A stretch of 64,000 bases of DNA from Pleomorphomonas sp. T1.2MG-36 (GCF_950100655.1 NZ_CATNLY010000051.1:248001-312000); one strand, 5' to 3'; positions 43,659 to 51,499 are shown, counted from the first letter of the stretch. Program-made: numbers and translations. Notes: generated from the sequence alone by a model not told the origin.

Positions 43659-45260
43659 ATGACGACATTTGCAGTCCGCCTGATGGGCGGAGCCGGACTG
43701 GCGTGTCTTGCCTTGACCGGTGGCGCGTTGGCGGGGGAAGCGGTCAACGCCGGATCGCCGGCGCCCGAGTGCGCGGCCGACATCCACTACGATCAGAATG
43801 CCAAGGGCTGGCCCGGCTACTTCGCCGACGACCCCGATGGCCGGCACTGCGTGCCGTTCACGGCGACCAACCAGTTGGTGCCCGACGGTTCCCAGGGCGA
43901 TTATTATGTCGACGCCTTCACCGACGCCAAGGTGCGCGCCGCCTGGGCTGCCTGCGTCGAGAAGGGCCCCGAATGCGCCGACCCCGTGCGCGCGCGGCTC
44001 AAGACCTTCGTTCGCGCCCCCTTCGCGGCCACGGGAACGGTGAACCCCACGGGCAAGATCGATCCGGATGGCGATGTCGATCTCAACGACATCCGCCGCC
44101 CGAAGTTCTTCGGCGAAGGGCCCTATTCGGAAAAGATCGCCGAGGTGGACGACCGGACCTCGATCGTCGAAATCGAGGTTCCCACCGAGCGCTACGAGCA
44201 CGAGGCGCTGAACGTCGCGCCGTCGAAGACCTGGAAGCTGCGCGGCTGGTACATCGAGGGCAAGGGCGTCGAAGATGGCGAGGGCAAGCTCGTCCGGCCG
44301 CTCGCCATCCTGGTCGGCGGCCGCTCCATCGAAACGACGGCCATCCACGACCCGAAGGACGACAAGGTCTGGGTGTTCAATGCCGAGAAGGGCACCTACG
44401 ACACCGCCAAGTTCCCTGGCAGCACCGAGGTCTGGGGCTCCATCCAGTGGCGCGAGTATCTGCGCAAGCTGAACGAGGCCGGCTTCGACGTGCTGACTCT
44501 GGATAAAAGGGCGCACGGCATTTCCGGCGGGCTCGACACCTCCAACACGGTCGAGCAGGCGCGCGACCTCTTCCGGGCCGTCGATGCGCTGGAAACCGGC
44601 AAGGGCCTGCGCATTGCCCGCCCCGACGGAACCGTGCTCAGCGGCGACGCGGCGGCCGGCATTCTGATGGCCGGGCAGAAGGCCAAGAACGTGCCGCTGC
44701 TGATCGGCGGCGCGTCGCAGGGCTCGATGGTGACCGGACACGCCATGTACCTCAACTTCGCCTGCGACCGGGCCTTCGAGGAGGCCGACGAGGCCTGTGG
44801 CGCGCCGCTCGGCTACAACGTCAGGGCCGGCATCGCCCTGGCCGAGTTCGTCCACGGCGTCGGCTACACGCCGCGCGTGCTGATCGAAGGGGCGCTGCGC
44901 AGCGAGTACCGCATCGCCTACGTTCCCACCGGCGGGATTCTCGGCAGCATCCCAAAGTGGCCGGCGGTGTTCCTGGGCCGTGGCCTCTGGGACATGGCCG
45001 GGGGCCTCGAAGGCGCGCTCGCGGTCTACGACCGGGCAACGGGGCTGAAGGAGATCGCCGTGGTGCGCGGGCCGCACGCCGAGGGTGCTGCCGGCCCGGA
45101 AAACGTCGCCCACCTGCAAGACCGCATCGTCGCCTTCTCGAAGGCGGTGATCCACGGCGACCGCGAAGTGCCCGGTGCCGCCAAGGTGGCCAACCTCAGG
45201 GATCTCGTGCTGTCGGCTCCCCCTATCTGGGAAGCATCGATGCAGCCCGGCGGAAACTGA
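43659..45260 (+). CDS. Secreted alpha/beta-hydrolase-fold protein of unknown specificity
   Basis: A 533-residue exported protein. Residues 1-25 form a signal peptide (GGAGLACLALTGGALAGEA); mature cysteines (in PECAADIHY, DGRHCVPF, AACVEKGPECADP) could form disulfides. The C-terminal half has an alpha/beta-hydrolase look: DVLTLDKRAHGISGG, then the nucleophile elbow GGASQGS with S353, and a late VVRGPHAEG histidine. I know no named family of this length and do not assign a substrate. AGGAG precedes the ATG at 43659. It lies 43 bases after the ABC ATPase gene and ends at a terminator, so it is probably the last gene of the operon and may release or deacylate the imported compound in the periplasm (inference). 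Confidence 0.75.
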   Translation: MTTFAVRLMGGAGLACLALTGGALAGEAVNAGSPAPECAADIHYDQNAKGWPGYFADDPDGRHCVPFTATNQLVPDGSQGDYYVDAFTDAKVRAAWAACVEKGPECADPVRARLKTFVRAPFAATGTVNPTGKIDPDGDVDLNDIRRPKFFGEGPYSEKIAEVDDRTSIVEIEVPTERYEHEALNVAPSKTWKLRGWYIEGKGVEDGEGKLVRPLAILVGGRSIETTAIHDPKDDKVWVFNAEKGTYDTAKFPGSTEVWGSIQWREYLRKLNEAGFDVLTLDKRAHGISGGLDTSNTVEQARDLFRAVDALETGKGLRIARPDGTVLSGDAAAGILMAGQKAKNVPLLIGGASQGSMVTGHAMYLNFACDRAFEEADEACGAPLGYNVRAGIALAEFVHGVGYTPRVLIEGALRSEYRIAYVPTGGILGSIPKWPAVFLGRGLWDMAGGLEGALAVYDRATGLKEIAVVRGPHAEGAAGPENVAHLQDRIVAFSKAVIHGDREVPGAAKVANLRDLVLSAPPIWEASMQPGGN

Positions 45261-45276
45261 GCGGGCGTGACACTAC

Positions 45277-45304
45277 AGCCGGGGTGGCTCCGCCCCGGCT
45301 CTTA
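45277..45304 (+). terminator. Terminator-like hairpin after the 36-45 kb operon
   Basis: AGCCGGGG and CCCCGGCT pair perfectly (45277-45284 with 45293-45300), followed by CTTAT, 17 bases after the hydrolase stop codon. It abuts the palindromic element that starts at 45301. Confidence 0.6.
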
Positions 45305-45705
45305 TCTGCGACGAGAGGATCCAGGGACACTGGAACGCGGAGGTTCATGCCGGCTTGCTTTTGGAGCGCGATATTTGCGTTGCGCTCCATTCTGCCCGAG
45401 GTCCTCGCTTTCGCAAGGATGACAACTTGATAGAAAGGGGAAACAGCTGGAGTGCTGCCATACAGCTCGATGCCGCATGATCGGCAAGCGTTGCGAATGC
45501 CGGCGCGATGAAAGAGGATCTCCATCTAACCGATTGTCATTCCTATATATAATTCTGTCATCCTTGCAAAAGCCGCTTGAATTCGCGTGCGAATTCAAGG
45601 TGTACCTCGGGCAGAATGAAACAATCGGCCGATATCATGCTCCAAAAGCAAGCCGGCATGAACCTCCACGCTCCAACACCCCCGGATCCTCTCACCGCTG
45701 ATAAG
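45301..45705. repeat. Nested palindromic element (outer arms plus family B repeat, copy 2)
   Basis: Outer arms of about 75 bases, 45301-45374 and 45631-45705, are inverted copies of each other at roughly 85% identity by eye, both containing GAGGTTCATGCCGGCTTGCT. They enclose a family B repeat (45391-45617) in reverse orientation to the copy at 8487-8680. The family B right end carries an extra insert with the palindrome CTTGAATTCGC-gt-GCGAATTCAAG (45577-45600). Translations of open frames here show only repeat-derived sequence, so nothing is called as a gene. It fills the gap between the hydrolase and the AhpD-like gene and looks MITE-like. Confidence 0.75.
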
Positions 45706-45749
45706 GGCGTGCCATACCGCGCCGGCTGTGAGTTGCGTGCCCCCCCGCG

Positions 45750-46229
45750 TCAGCTGAGGCCCGCCTTGTCGAGGCCATAGAGCTTGTCGGCCGAGCCGGG
45801 CACCGCCCTGAAGGCGATGGCGACACGGTTCCAGGCGTTGATGACCATGATCGCGAAGGTCAGGTCGGACAGTTCCTTCTCCGAGAAGTGGCTGCGCGCC
45901 TCGTCGAAGAGCGCGTCGGGAATGCCGCCTTCCGGCAGCCGGGTCACCGCCTCGGTCCAGGCGAGGGCGGCGCGTTCGCGCGGAGCGAACAGGTTCGATT
46001 CATGCCAGATGGCGACGTGGTGGAGCCGCAGCTCGCTCTCGCCGTGGATCTTGGCCTCCTTGACATGCATGTCGAGGCAGAAGGCGCAGCCGTTGATCTG
46101 CGAGGCGCGGATCTGGACGAGATCGTGCAGCTTCTGCTCGATGGCGCCGCCCTTCACCGCCATGCTGAGGTCGGACATCTTCTTGAGCAGTTCGGGGGAT
46201 TGCTGGGCGTAGTTCAGGCGCTGGGTCAT
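45750..46229 (-). CDS. Carboxymuconolactone decarboxylase family protein (AhpD-like)
   Basis: A 159-residue AhpD-type protein. The catalytic motif is INGCAFCLDMH, giving C48, C51 and H55, the C-x2-C-x3-H of alkylhydroperoxidase AhpD. Such proteins reduce peroxides or act as small thiol antioxidants, usually as trimers. The start at 46229 is supported by AAGGAGA; the upstream in-frame start at 46247 lacks a site. It is divergent from a LysR regulator across two palindromes, so LysR-controlled, probably peroxide- or electrophile-responsive expression is likely (inference). Confidence 0.93.
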   Translation of the reverse strand: MTQRLNYAQQSPELLKKMSDLSMAVKGGAIEQKLHDLVQIRASQINGCAFCLDMHVKEAKIHGESELRLHHVAIWHESNLFAPRERAALAWTEAVTRLPEGGIPDALFDEARSHFSEKELSDLTFAIMVINAWNRVAIAFRAVPGSADKLYGLDKAGLS

Positions 46230-46245
46230 GATCGTCTCCTTGATC

Positions 46246-46281
46246 AAGGATATGCGTTATCCTTATGGATATTTAATATCC
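46246..46281. promoter_or_regulatory. Two adjacent palindromes between AhpD-like and LysR genes
   Basis: AAGGATA-tgcg-TTATCCTT (46246-46264) is followed by the perfect GGATATT-T-AATATCC (46267-46281). The shared GGATAT core suggests two binding sites for one protein, most likely the adjacent LysR regulator acting on both divergent promoters. The first dyad overlaps the AhpD-like ribosome site, so some of its symmetry may be fortuitous. Confidence 0.55.
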
Positions 46282-46357
46282 GTAATCTCTGGACGGTAAA
46301 GCCGTTCCGTCATACGCTCGGCGAATAAGGCCTATGTCCGGGACGAAGAGGACGGAG

Positions 46358-47293
46358 ATGGACATCGTTGGCACGCTCAGGACGTTCCTGCGTGTGGTCG
46401 AGACGGGATCGTTTTCGGCCGCCGCCCTTGACCTCAAGCTGACGCAGCCAGCGGTTTCCCGGCAGGTTTCGGCGCTCGAGGCGCACCTCGGCCAACGCCT
46501 CCTCAATCGCTCGACCACCGCGCTGGCGCTCACCCCCGAGGGCGAGCGGACCATTCCGATGGCGCTCAAGGTCATCGAGGCGGTGGATGCGCTGGGCGAG
46601 TCCACCGGTCCGGCGGGAACCGTCTCCGGCAAAGTGCGGCTTTCCCTGCCGGCGCCGCTGGGGCTTTTCGCCAGCGAGCGGATCGGAGCGCTTCTCGACC
46701 GTCATCGGGAGCTTCAGGTCGAACTGCTGTTTCGCGAGGATCCATCGGATCTGGTCGGGGAGGGCATCGACCTGGAGGTCCGCCTCGGCCCCGTCCATGA
46801 TGCCGGCCTGATCGGCCGCAGGATCGGCTGGACCACCGCCTATCTGGTCGCGGCGCCGGCCTATCTCGCAAAGCGCGGGGCTCCGAGAACGCCGGACGAT
46901 CTCAACGGTCATGACTGCATCTGCTACAGGCGCGGCGGCGACGGTTCCTCCTGGCTGTTTTCCAATAGGATGGAGGAGTTGGCCGTGCGGGTCGCGCCTC
47001 GCCTCGTCGTCGACAGCGCGGTTGCCGTTCACCGGGCCGCGCTCGCCGGAAGCGGCCTCACCATCCTTTCGCACATCCTGGCAGTGCCCGACATCGAGAG
47101 CGGCCGTCTCGTCTGCCTGATGCCGGATTTCCCGCCGGCCCGCCTGCCGCTCAATCTGGTCTATCCGTCCCGCCGCAACATGCCGCTGCGCGTCAGGACC
47201 GTCATCGACTATCTCGTCGCTGCGATGCGAGATGACCCGCTGATGGCGTCCTCTCCGGCATCGGGCGCGCGTCTCCGTGCCGGGACCGATTGA
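46358..47293 (+). CDS. LysR-family transcriptional regulator
   Basis: A 311-residue LysR protein. The N-terminal helix-turn-helix is MDIVGTLRTFLRVVETGSFSAAALDLKLTQPAVSRQVSALEAHLG, and residues about 90-290 are the effector-binding domain with LSLPAPLGLF and the short dimer strand motifs. I use the ATG at 46358, which has AGGA six bases before it and gives the family-typical N-terminus; the ATG at 46334 adds eight residues. It is divergent from the AhpD-like gene across two palindromes and is probably its regulator. The 3' end is followed by a hairpin (47343-47364). Confidence 0.9.
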   Translation: MDIVGTLRTFLRVVETGSFSAAALDLKLTQPAVSRQVSALEAHLGQRLLNRSTTALALTPEGERTIPMALKVIEAVDALGESTGPAGTVSGKVRLSLPAPLGLFASERIGALLDRHRELQVELLFREDPSDLVGEGIDLEVRLGPVHDAGLIGRRIGWTTAYLVAAPAYLAKRGAPRTPDDLNGHDCICYRRGGDGSSWLFSNRMEELAVRVAPRLVVDSAVAVHRAALAGSGLTILSHILAVPDIESGRLVCLMPDFPPARLPLNLVYPSRRNMPLRVRTVIDYLVAAMRDDPLMASSPASGARLRAGTD

Positions 47294-47342
47294 GCCAACC
47301 GGCTCGCGGACCCGGGGGCTCCCCGCACCAGTGGTTCACGCT

Positions 47343-47364
47343 ACCTTGCGAAAACTCGCAAGGT
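47343..47364. terminator. Hairpin after the LysR gene
   Basis: ACCTTGCGA-aaac-TCGCAAGGT forms a nine-base perfect stem with a four-base loop about 50 bases after the LysR stop codon. No T-run follows. It lies eight bases before the TetR operator and could alternatively be a second regulatory dyad. Confidence 0.5.
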
Positions 47365-47371
47365 TGTCGCG

Positions 47372-47389
47372 ATACCGACTAGTTGGTAT
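47372..47389. promoter_or_regulatory. TetR-type operator
   Basis: ATACCGACTAGTTGGTAT is an 18-base palindrome with one mismatched pair (ATACC-x-ACTAGT-x-GGTAT). It ends 24 bases before the TetR-family start codon at 47414 and is of the ACCnACTAGTnGGT type often found before TetR/AcrR genes. Autoregulation and control of the downstream glutathione-transferase gene are likely. Confidence 0.7.
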
Positions 47390-47413
47390 GTCTCGTTGCA
47401 AGGAGGCGAGGCG

Positions 47414-48061
47414 ATGTTCAGGCTGGCTGCGAAGATGGATGCCCGGGCGAAGCTGTTGGATGCCGCGCTGTCGGTGATCCGCCACAAGGGCTATTCGGCC
47501 TCGACGGTGGACGAGCTCTGCGCGGCGGCCGGCGTCACCAAGGGCGCTTTCTTCCACCACTTCAGGAGCAAGGATGCGCTCGGCGTCGCCGCGGCGGACC
47601 ACTGGTCGGAGACCACCTCGGCGCTGTTTGCCGAGGCGGCCTATCACCGGCACGACGACCCGCTCGACCGGGTCCTCGCCTATGTCGACTTCCGCAAGAG
47701 CCTCATCGCCGGCGGGGTGCCGGACTTCACCTGCCTCGTCGGCACCATGGTGCAGGAAACCTACGAGACGGTGCCGGAGATCCGCGACGCCTGCGACCGC
47801 AGCATCAGCGGTCACGCGGCGACACTGGTGGCCGACATCGAGGCGGCGATGGCCGAGCGGGGCATGGTGACGACCGGATGGACGGCCCAGTCGCTGGCCC
47901 TCCATACGCAGGCGGTCCTGCAAGGCGCCTTCATCCTGGCCAAGGCCAAGGGTGGGGCGGAGGTGGCCAAGGACAGCGTCGACCATTTGCGGCGCTACAT
48001 CGAGCTGCTGTTCGGCCGGGTGCCGGCCGGCCAGCCGGCGCGGAGCTCGGCGAACGCCTGA
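47414..48061 (+). CDS. TetR-family transcriptional regulator
   Basis: A 215-residue repressor with the N-terminal TetR helix-turn-helix AKLLDAALSVIRHKGYSASTVDELCAAAGVTKGAFFHHFRSKDALGVAAA and a helical effector domain. The ATG at 47414 has AAGGAGG eight bases before it; the TTG at 47396 is too early for that site. It is followed 106 bases on by a glutathione transferase on the same strand. A near-perfect palindrome just before its start suggests autoregulation, probably relieved by an electrophilic or aromatic ligand (inference). Confidence 0.92.
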   Translation: MFRLAAKMDARAKLLDAALSVIRHKGYSASTVDELCAAAGVTKGAFFHHFRSKDALGVAAADHWSETTSALFAEAAYHRHDDPLDRVLAYVDFRKSLIAGGVPDFTCLVGTMVQETYETVPEIRDACDRSISGHAATLVADIEAAMAERGMVTTGWTAQSLALHTQAVLQGAFILAKAKGGAEVAKDSVDHLRRYIELLFGRVPAGQPARSSANA

Positions 48062-48167
48062 CACGGCCGGGCCGTTCAGGGCGCTCATGGCCGCTTCACT
48101 CTTGATGCTCGCTCCGGAACACATCGCCGGCGCCGATGGTTTGACCGATGAACGGGAGGACACGACG

Positions 48168-48800
48168 ATGCGGCTCTACTGGATCAAGGCCCAGGCTCCC
48201 CGGCGCGTGCTGGCGCTGATCAAGCACCTCGGCCTCGACGTCGACTGCGTCGAGAAGAACCTGATTGCGGGCGAACTTGCCGCGCCCGACTACGCCAGCC
48301 TCAATCCCAACAGGAAGGCGCCGACGCTGGTCGACGGAGACTACGTGCTGTGGGAAGCCAGCGCGATCATGGCGCATCTCTGCATCCGCGCCGGCTCCGA
48401 CATGTGGCCGGCCCACGCGCCGGCCGAACAGGTGGAGGTGCTGCGCTGGCTGTCCTGGTGCGACAGCCACTGGTCGCCGGCGGTGGCGCCCTATTATTTC
48501 GAGCACGTGGTGAAGGCGACCTTCGGCGTCGGCCCGCCAGACGCCGATGCCTTGAAGGGCAAGGCGGAGGCGGTCAGGCGATATGCCGCCGTCCTCGACG
48601 GGCACCTTGAGCGGCACGCCTATGCCGCCTGCGACCGGCTGACCATCGCCGACTTCCAGCTGGCGTCGATGGCAAGCTATTGGCGGATCTCGGCCATGCC
48701 GCTCGAAGACTATGCCAACGTGACGGACTGGCTCGACCGGCTGATGACGCTCCCCGCCTGGGCCGATCCCTGGCCGGGGAAGTCTCCTGACAGGGGCTGA
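48168..48800 (+). CDS. Glutathione S-transferase family protein
   Basis: A 210-residue soluble GST. The N-terminal thioredoxin-like domain runs to about residue 80 (MRLYWIKAQAPRRVLALIKHLGLDVDCVEKN, then NPNRKAPTLVDGDYVLWEASAIMAHL, with the cis-proline and the glutathione-binding E-S/A region). The C-terminal helical domain includes CDRLTIADFQLASMASYW with the conserved N-cap aspartate. GGGAGGA precedes the ATG at 48168. It probably conjugates electrophiles under control of the TetR gene upstream (inference); the substrate is unknown. Confidence 0.92.
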   Translation: MRLYWIKAQAPRRVLALIKHLGLDVDCVEKNLIAGELAAPDYASLNPNRKAPTLVDGDYVLWEASAIMAHLCIRAGSDMWPAHAPAEQVEVLRWLSWCDSHWSPAVAPYYFEHVVKATFGVGPPDADALKGKAEAVRRYAAVLDGHLERHAYAACDRLTIADFQLASMASYWRISAMPLEDYANVTDWLDRLMTLPAWADPWPGKSPDRG

Positions 48801-48901
48801 CGTGCCCCGGTTGATTTATGACGATTCGTGAATGTATCTTGCCGGACCCCGAGTAACTGTTTAAGGGGTTATGACAGCTATCTGAAATCACGGAGGCGCT
48901 C

Positions 48902-49312
48902 ATGAGAGTCCGTGGAACATTCAAAGCAAGCGATTTCAAACCCACATCTGTGGTCCCGGTTCCTCCCATCTCGACGGCCCTGCCCGTGAGTGTCTCAACG
49001 ATCACGAAGACCTACATGGGTGAGATCAGCGGGCAGTCGGCATCGCTGTTCACCTCGGCCTTCGACCCCGCCCTCGGCATCGGCACCTATGTCGCCATGG
49101 AAAGCTTCGAGGGCAGCGTCGCCGGCCGGGCCGGCAGCGTCAACTTCCTGCATTCGGCTTCCACCACCGGGCGGGACAGGGCGAACGAGTTCTTCGCCAT
49201 CGTCGAGGGCAGCGGCACCGGCGACCTCAGGGGCATGACCGGCAGCGGCGGCATCGCCATCGATCCCGACGGCACGCACCGCATCTGGTTCGATTGCGAG
49301 TTCGCGCCGTGA
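48902..49312 (+). CDS. DUF3224-like protein
   Basis: A 136-residue protein resembling the DUF3224 family, which has an allene-oxide-cyclase-like beta-barrel: VSTITKTYMGEISGQSASLFTSAFDPALGIGTYVAMESFEGSVAGRAGSVNFLHSASTT ... GTGDLRGMTGSGGIAIDPDGTHRIWFDCEF. No signal peptide or catalytic residue is evident, and the function is unknown. CGGAGG lies before the ATG at 48902. The last codons overlap the GTG start of the GNAT gene, so the two are co-translated, and arr follows with another overlap. Confidence 0.82.
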   Translation: MRVRGTFKASDFKPTSVVPVPPISTALPVSVSTITKTYMGEISGQSASLFTSAFDPALGIGTYVAMESFEGSVAGRAGSVNFLHSASTTGRDRANEFFAIVEGSGTGDLRGMTGSGGIAIDPDGTHRIWFDCEFAP

Positions 49313-49893
49313 GGCCATCGGCGGCCGTGTTGCGGACCGCCCGCATGACGCTGGCGCCCTGCCGCCCCGACGACGCCGCCGACTTCATCGGCCTCGAACT
49401 CGATCCGGAGGTGATGCGCTTCCTGAACGGCGGCGCGGTCGATCACGCTGCAACCGATCCGGAGACGGCGGCGTTTCTGATGCCCAGGGGGACCGAGCCC
49501 TACGTCTGGACGGCCCGCCGGACGGACGGCGATGCGTTCGTCGGCTGGTTCTGCCTTTTTCCGGAGGACGAGACGCTGGCCGAACTCGGCTATCGCCTGC
49601 GCCGGTCGGACTGGGGGACGGGCCTCGCCTCGGAAGGGGCACGGGCGCTCGTCGCCTGGGGGTTCGAACACGGCGGCTACGAGCGGATCGTGGCGTCCAC
49701 CATGGCGGTCAACCTCGGCTCGCGCCGGGTGATGGAGAAGATCGGCATGAGGCACGTCCGGACCGACTTCATCGACTTTCCCGACCCCATTCCGGGCTCG
49801 GAACACGGCGACGTTCAATACGAGATGACGCGAAGCGAGTGGCTTGCCTCGCTTGCTTCCATCCATCCCGCAAAAGGAGATGCCAGTGACTGA
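49309..49893 (+). CDS. GNAT-family N-acetyltransferase (RimJ/RimL type)
   Basis: A 194-residue acetyltransferase. TARMTLAPCRPDDAADFIGLELDPEVMRFLNGG is the typical N-terminal RimJ/RimL-like strand, and the acetyl-CoA loop is LRRSDWGTGLASEGARALVAWGF, followed by VASTMAVNLGSRRVMEKIGM. The start is GTG at 49309, overlapping the DUF3224 stop codon; the TTG at 49294 is possible but would lie deep in the upstream gene. The 3' end overlaps the arr start by eight bases. It may acetylate a protein N-terminus or a small molecule such as an antibiotic; the arr context hints at the latter (inference). Confidence 0.88.
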   Translation: MRPSAAVLRTARMTLAPCRPDDAADFIGLELDPEVMRFLNGGAVDHAATDPETAAFLMPRGTEPYVWTARRTDGDAFVGWFCLFPEDETLAELGYRLRRSDWGTGLASEGARALVAWGFEHGGYERIVASTMAVNLGSRRVMEKIGMRHVRTDFIDFPDPIPGSEHGDVQYEMTRSEWLASLASIHPAKGDASD

Positions 49894-50311
49894 CAAGACG
49901 ACGACTGACAAGACGACGTCCGAACCGTTTTATCATGGAACGCGCGCCCAGCTGAACGTCGGCGACTTCATCAGCGTCGGGTTCGGGTCGAACCACGGCA
50001 CGGGGAAGCCGCTGTCCTGGGTCTACTTCGCCCAGACCCTGGAGGCCGCCATCTGGGGCGCCGAGCTGGCGGTCGGCGATGGGCCGCAGCGGATCTACAT
50101 CGTCGAGCCCACGGGCGACTTCATCGACGATCCCAACCTGACCGACAAGAAGTTTCCAGGCAACCCGACCAAGTCCTACCGCTCGCGCGAGCCGCTTCGG
50201 ATCGTCGGCGAGGTGACCGAGTGGGAGGGGCACTCGGCCGAACGGCTGCAGCAGATGCGCGACGGTCTCGCGCGCCTCAAGGCGGAGGGGCGGGACATCA
50301 TCATCGACTGA
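49886..50311 (+). CDS. arr: NAD+-rifampin ADP-ribosyltransferase
   Basis: A 141-residue enzyme that inactivates rifamycins by ADP-ribosylation. It closely matches Mycobacterium smegmatis Arr (FYHGTRAQ, ELAVGDGPQRIYIVEPTGDFIDDPNLTDKKFPGNPTKSYRS), and the catalytic residues reported for Arr correspond to H17, Y47 and D82. The start is GTG at 49886 because AAGGAG lies six bases before it; the ATG at 49880 abuts that site. It overlaps the GNAT gene by eight bases. It probably gives intrinsic rifampin resistance, though an endogenous signalling role has been proposed for some Arr proteins. Confidence 0.95.
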   Translation: MTDKTTTDKTTSEPFYHGTRAQLNVGDFISVGFGSNHGTGKPLSWVYFAQTLEAAIWGAELAVGDGPQRIYIVEPTGDFIDDPNLTDKKFPGNPTKSYRSREPLRIVGEVTEWEGHSAERLQQMRDGLARLKAEGRDIIID

Positions 50312-50368
50312 CGGCAGAGCGATGAAAGCGCCGCCCGCGATGGGCGGTCGAGAGGAGGAGGAACCACC

Positions 50369-50851
50369 ATGACCGATCTCGTGACGTGCCTTTGGTTCGA
50401 CCATGGCGAGGCCCGCAAGGCGGCGGAGTTCTACGCCGCGACCTTTCCCGACAGCCACGTCGGCCGCGCCATGGCCGCCCCCGGCGACTACCCCGGCGGC
50501 AAGGAGAAAACCGAGCTGACCGTGGAGTTCACCGTGCTCGGGCGGAAGTTCGTCGGCCTCAACGGCGGCCCGGTGTTCACGCCGGACGAGGCGGTGAGCT
50601 TCATGGTGGTCACCGAGGACCAAGCGGAGACGGACCGCTACTGGAATGCCATCGTCAACGGCGGCGGCGCCGAGAGCGAGTGCGGCTGGTGCAAGGACCG
50701 CTGGGGCTTTTCCTGGCAGATCACGCCGAGGGTGCTGCTCGACCTGACCGCCGGGCCGGACGCCGCCAAAGCCAAGCGTGTCTTCGACGCCATGATGACC
50801 ATGCGGAAGATCGACATCGCAACGCTGGAAAAGGCGGCGGCTGCAGCCTGA
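50369..50851 (+). CDS. VOC-family protein (PhnB-like, 3-demethylubiquinone methyltransferase-type fold)
   Basis: A 160-residue protein of the PhnB/glyoxalase-like group, [33 protein letters not shown], with [49 protein letters not shown] and WGFSWQITP, the standard beta-alpha-beta-beta-beta repeats. The name 3-demethylubiquinone-9 3-methyltransferase is often attached to this fold but is not evidence of that activity. AGGAGGAG precedes the ATG at 50369. It lies 57 bases after arr and nine bases before the next GST, so all three may share a transcript. Function unknown. Confidence 0.85.
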   Translation: MTDLVTCLWFDHGEARKAAEFYAATFPDSHVGRAMAAPGDYPGGKEKTELTVEFTVLGRKFVGLNGGPVFTPDEAVSFMVVTEDQAETDRYWNAIVNGGGAESECGWCKDRWGFSWQITPRVLLDLTAGPDAAKAKRVFDAMMTMRKIDIATLEKAAAAA

Positions 50852-50860
50852 GGAGGACGG

Positions 50861-51499
50861 ATGATCCCGACCATCACCGCCTTCGCGCGGTCGCCCGACG
50901 GCGGCCGGGGTCTTGCGCGCGACATGCGCGTGCGTTGGGCGCTGGAGGAGACGGGCCAGCCCTATGAGGTCAGGCTCGTGTCCTTCAAGGCCATGAAGGA
51001 GGCCGGCCATCTGGCGCTCCATCCCTTCGGCCAGATCCCGACCTTTGAGGAGGGCGATCTCGCCCTGTTCGAGACGGGGGCGATCGTCCTCCACATCGCC
51101 GAGCGTCACCCGGGCCTGTTGCCCGGGGAGCCGAACGCGCGGGCGCGGGCGATCGCCTGGATGTTCGCGGCGCTCAACACGGTGGAGCCGCCCATCCTCG
51201 ACCGGGAGACGACGGCGCTCAGCGAACGCGGAGAAACCTGGGGCGAGGCGCGCCTGCGCCTCACCGAGGACCGCATCCGAGTTCGCCTCACGCAGCTCTC
51301 GGTCCGGCTCGGCGACGACTGGCTCGACGGGCCTTTCAGTGCCGGCGACCTCCTGATGGTGTCGGTGCTGATGCGCCTCGGACCACCCATTCTCGACGAG
51401 TTCCCCAATCTCGCGGCCTACGTGGCGCGCGGCCAGGCCCGCCCCGCCTACCAGCGGGCGTTCGAGGCGCAGCTCAGGGTGTTCCGGGAGGGGACGTGA
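50861..51499 (+). CDS. Glutathione S-transferase family protein
   Basis: A 212-residue GST-like protein beginning nine bases after the VOC gene, with AGGAGG before the ATG at 50861. The thioredoxin-like half reads GLARDMRVRWALEETGQPYEVRLVSF and HPFGQIPTFEEGDLALFETGAIVLHIAERHPG (Q-I-P with the cis-proline, E-T/S-G-A region); the C-terminal half is helical with SAGDLLMVSVLMR. It is not closely similar to the GST at 48168 and looks like the YfcG/beta-type subgroup. It probably acts in detoxification with its neighbours; the substrate is unknown. Confidence 0.9.
   Translation: MIPTITAFARSPDGGRGLARDMRVRWALEETGQPYEVRLVSFKAMKEAGHLALHPFGQIPTFEEGDLALFETGAIVLHIAERHPGLLPGEPNARARAIAWMFAALNTVEPPILDRETTALSERGETWGEARLRLTEDRIRVRLTQLSVRLGDDWLDGPFSAGDLLMVSVLMRLGPPILDEFPNLAAYVARGQARPAYQRAFEAQLRVFREGT

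Noticed and set aside
45302..45598. Small open frames within the nested palindromic element
   Set aside because: They are present only because the repeat is open. The translations mirror the inverted arms and are not conserved as protein.
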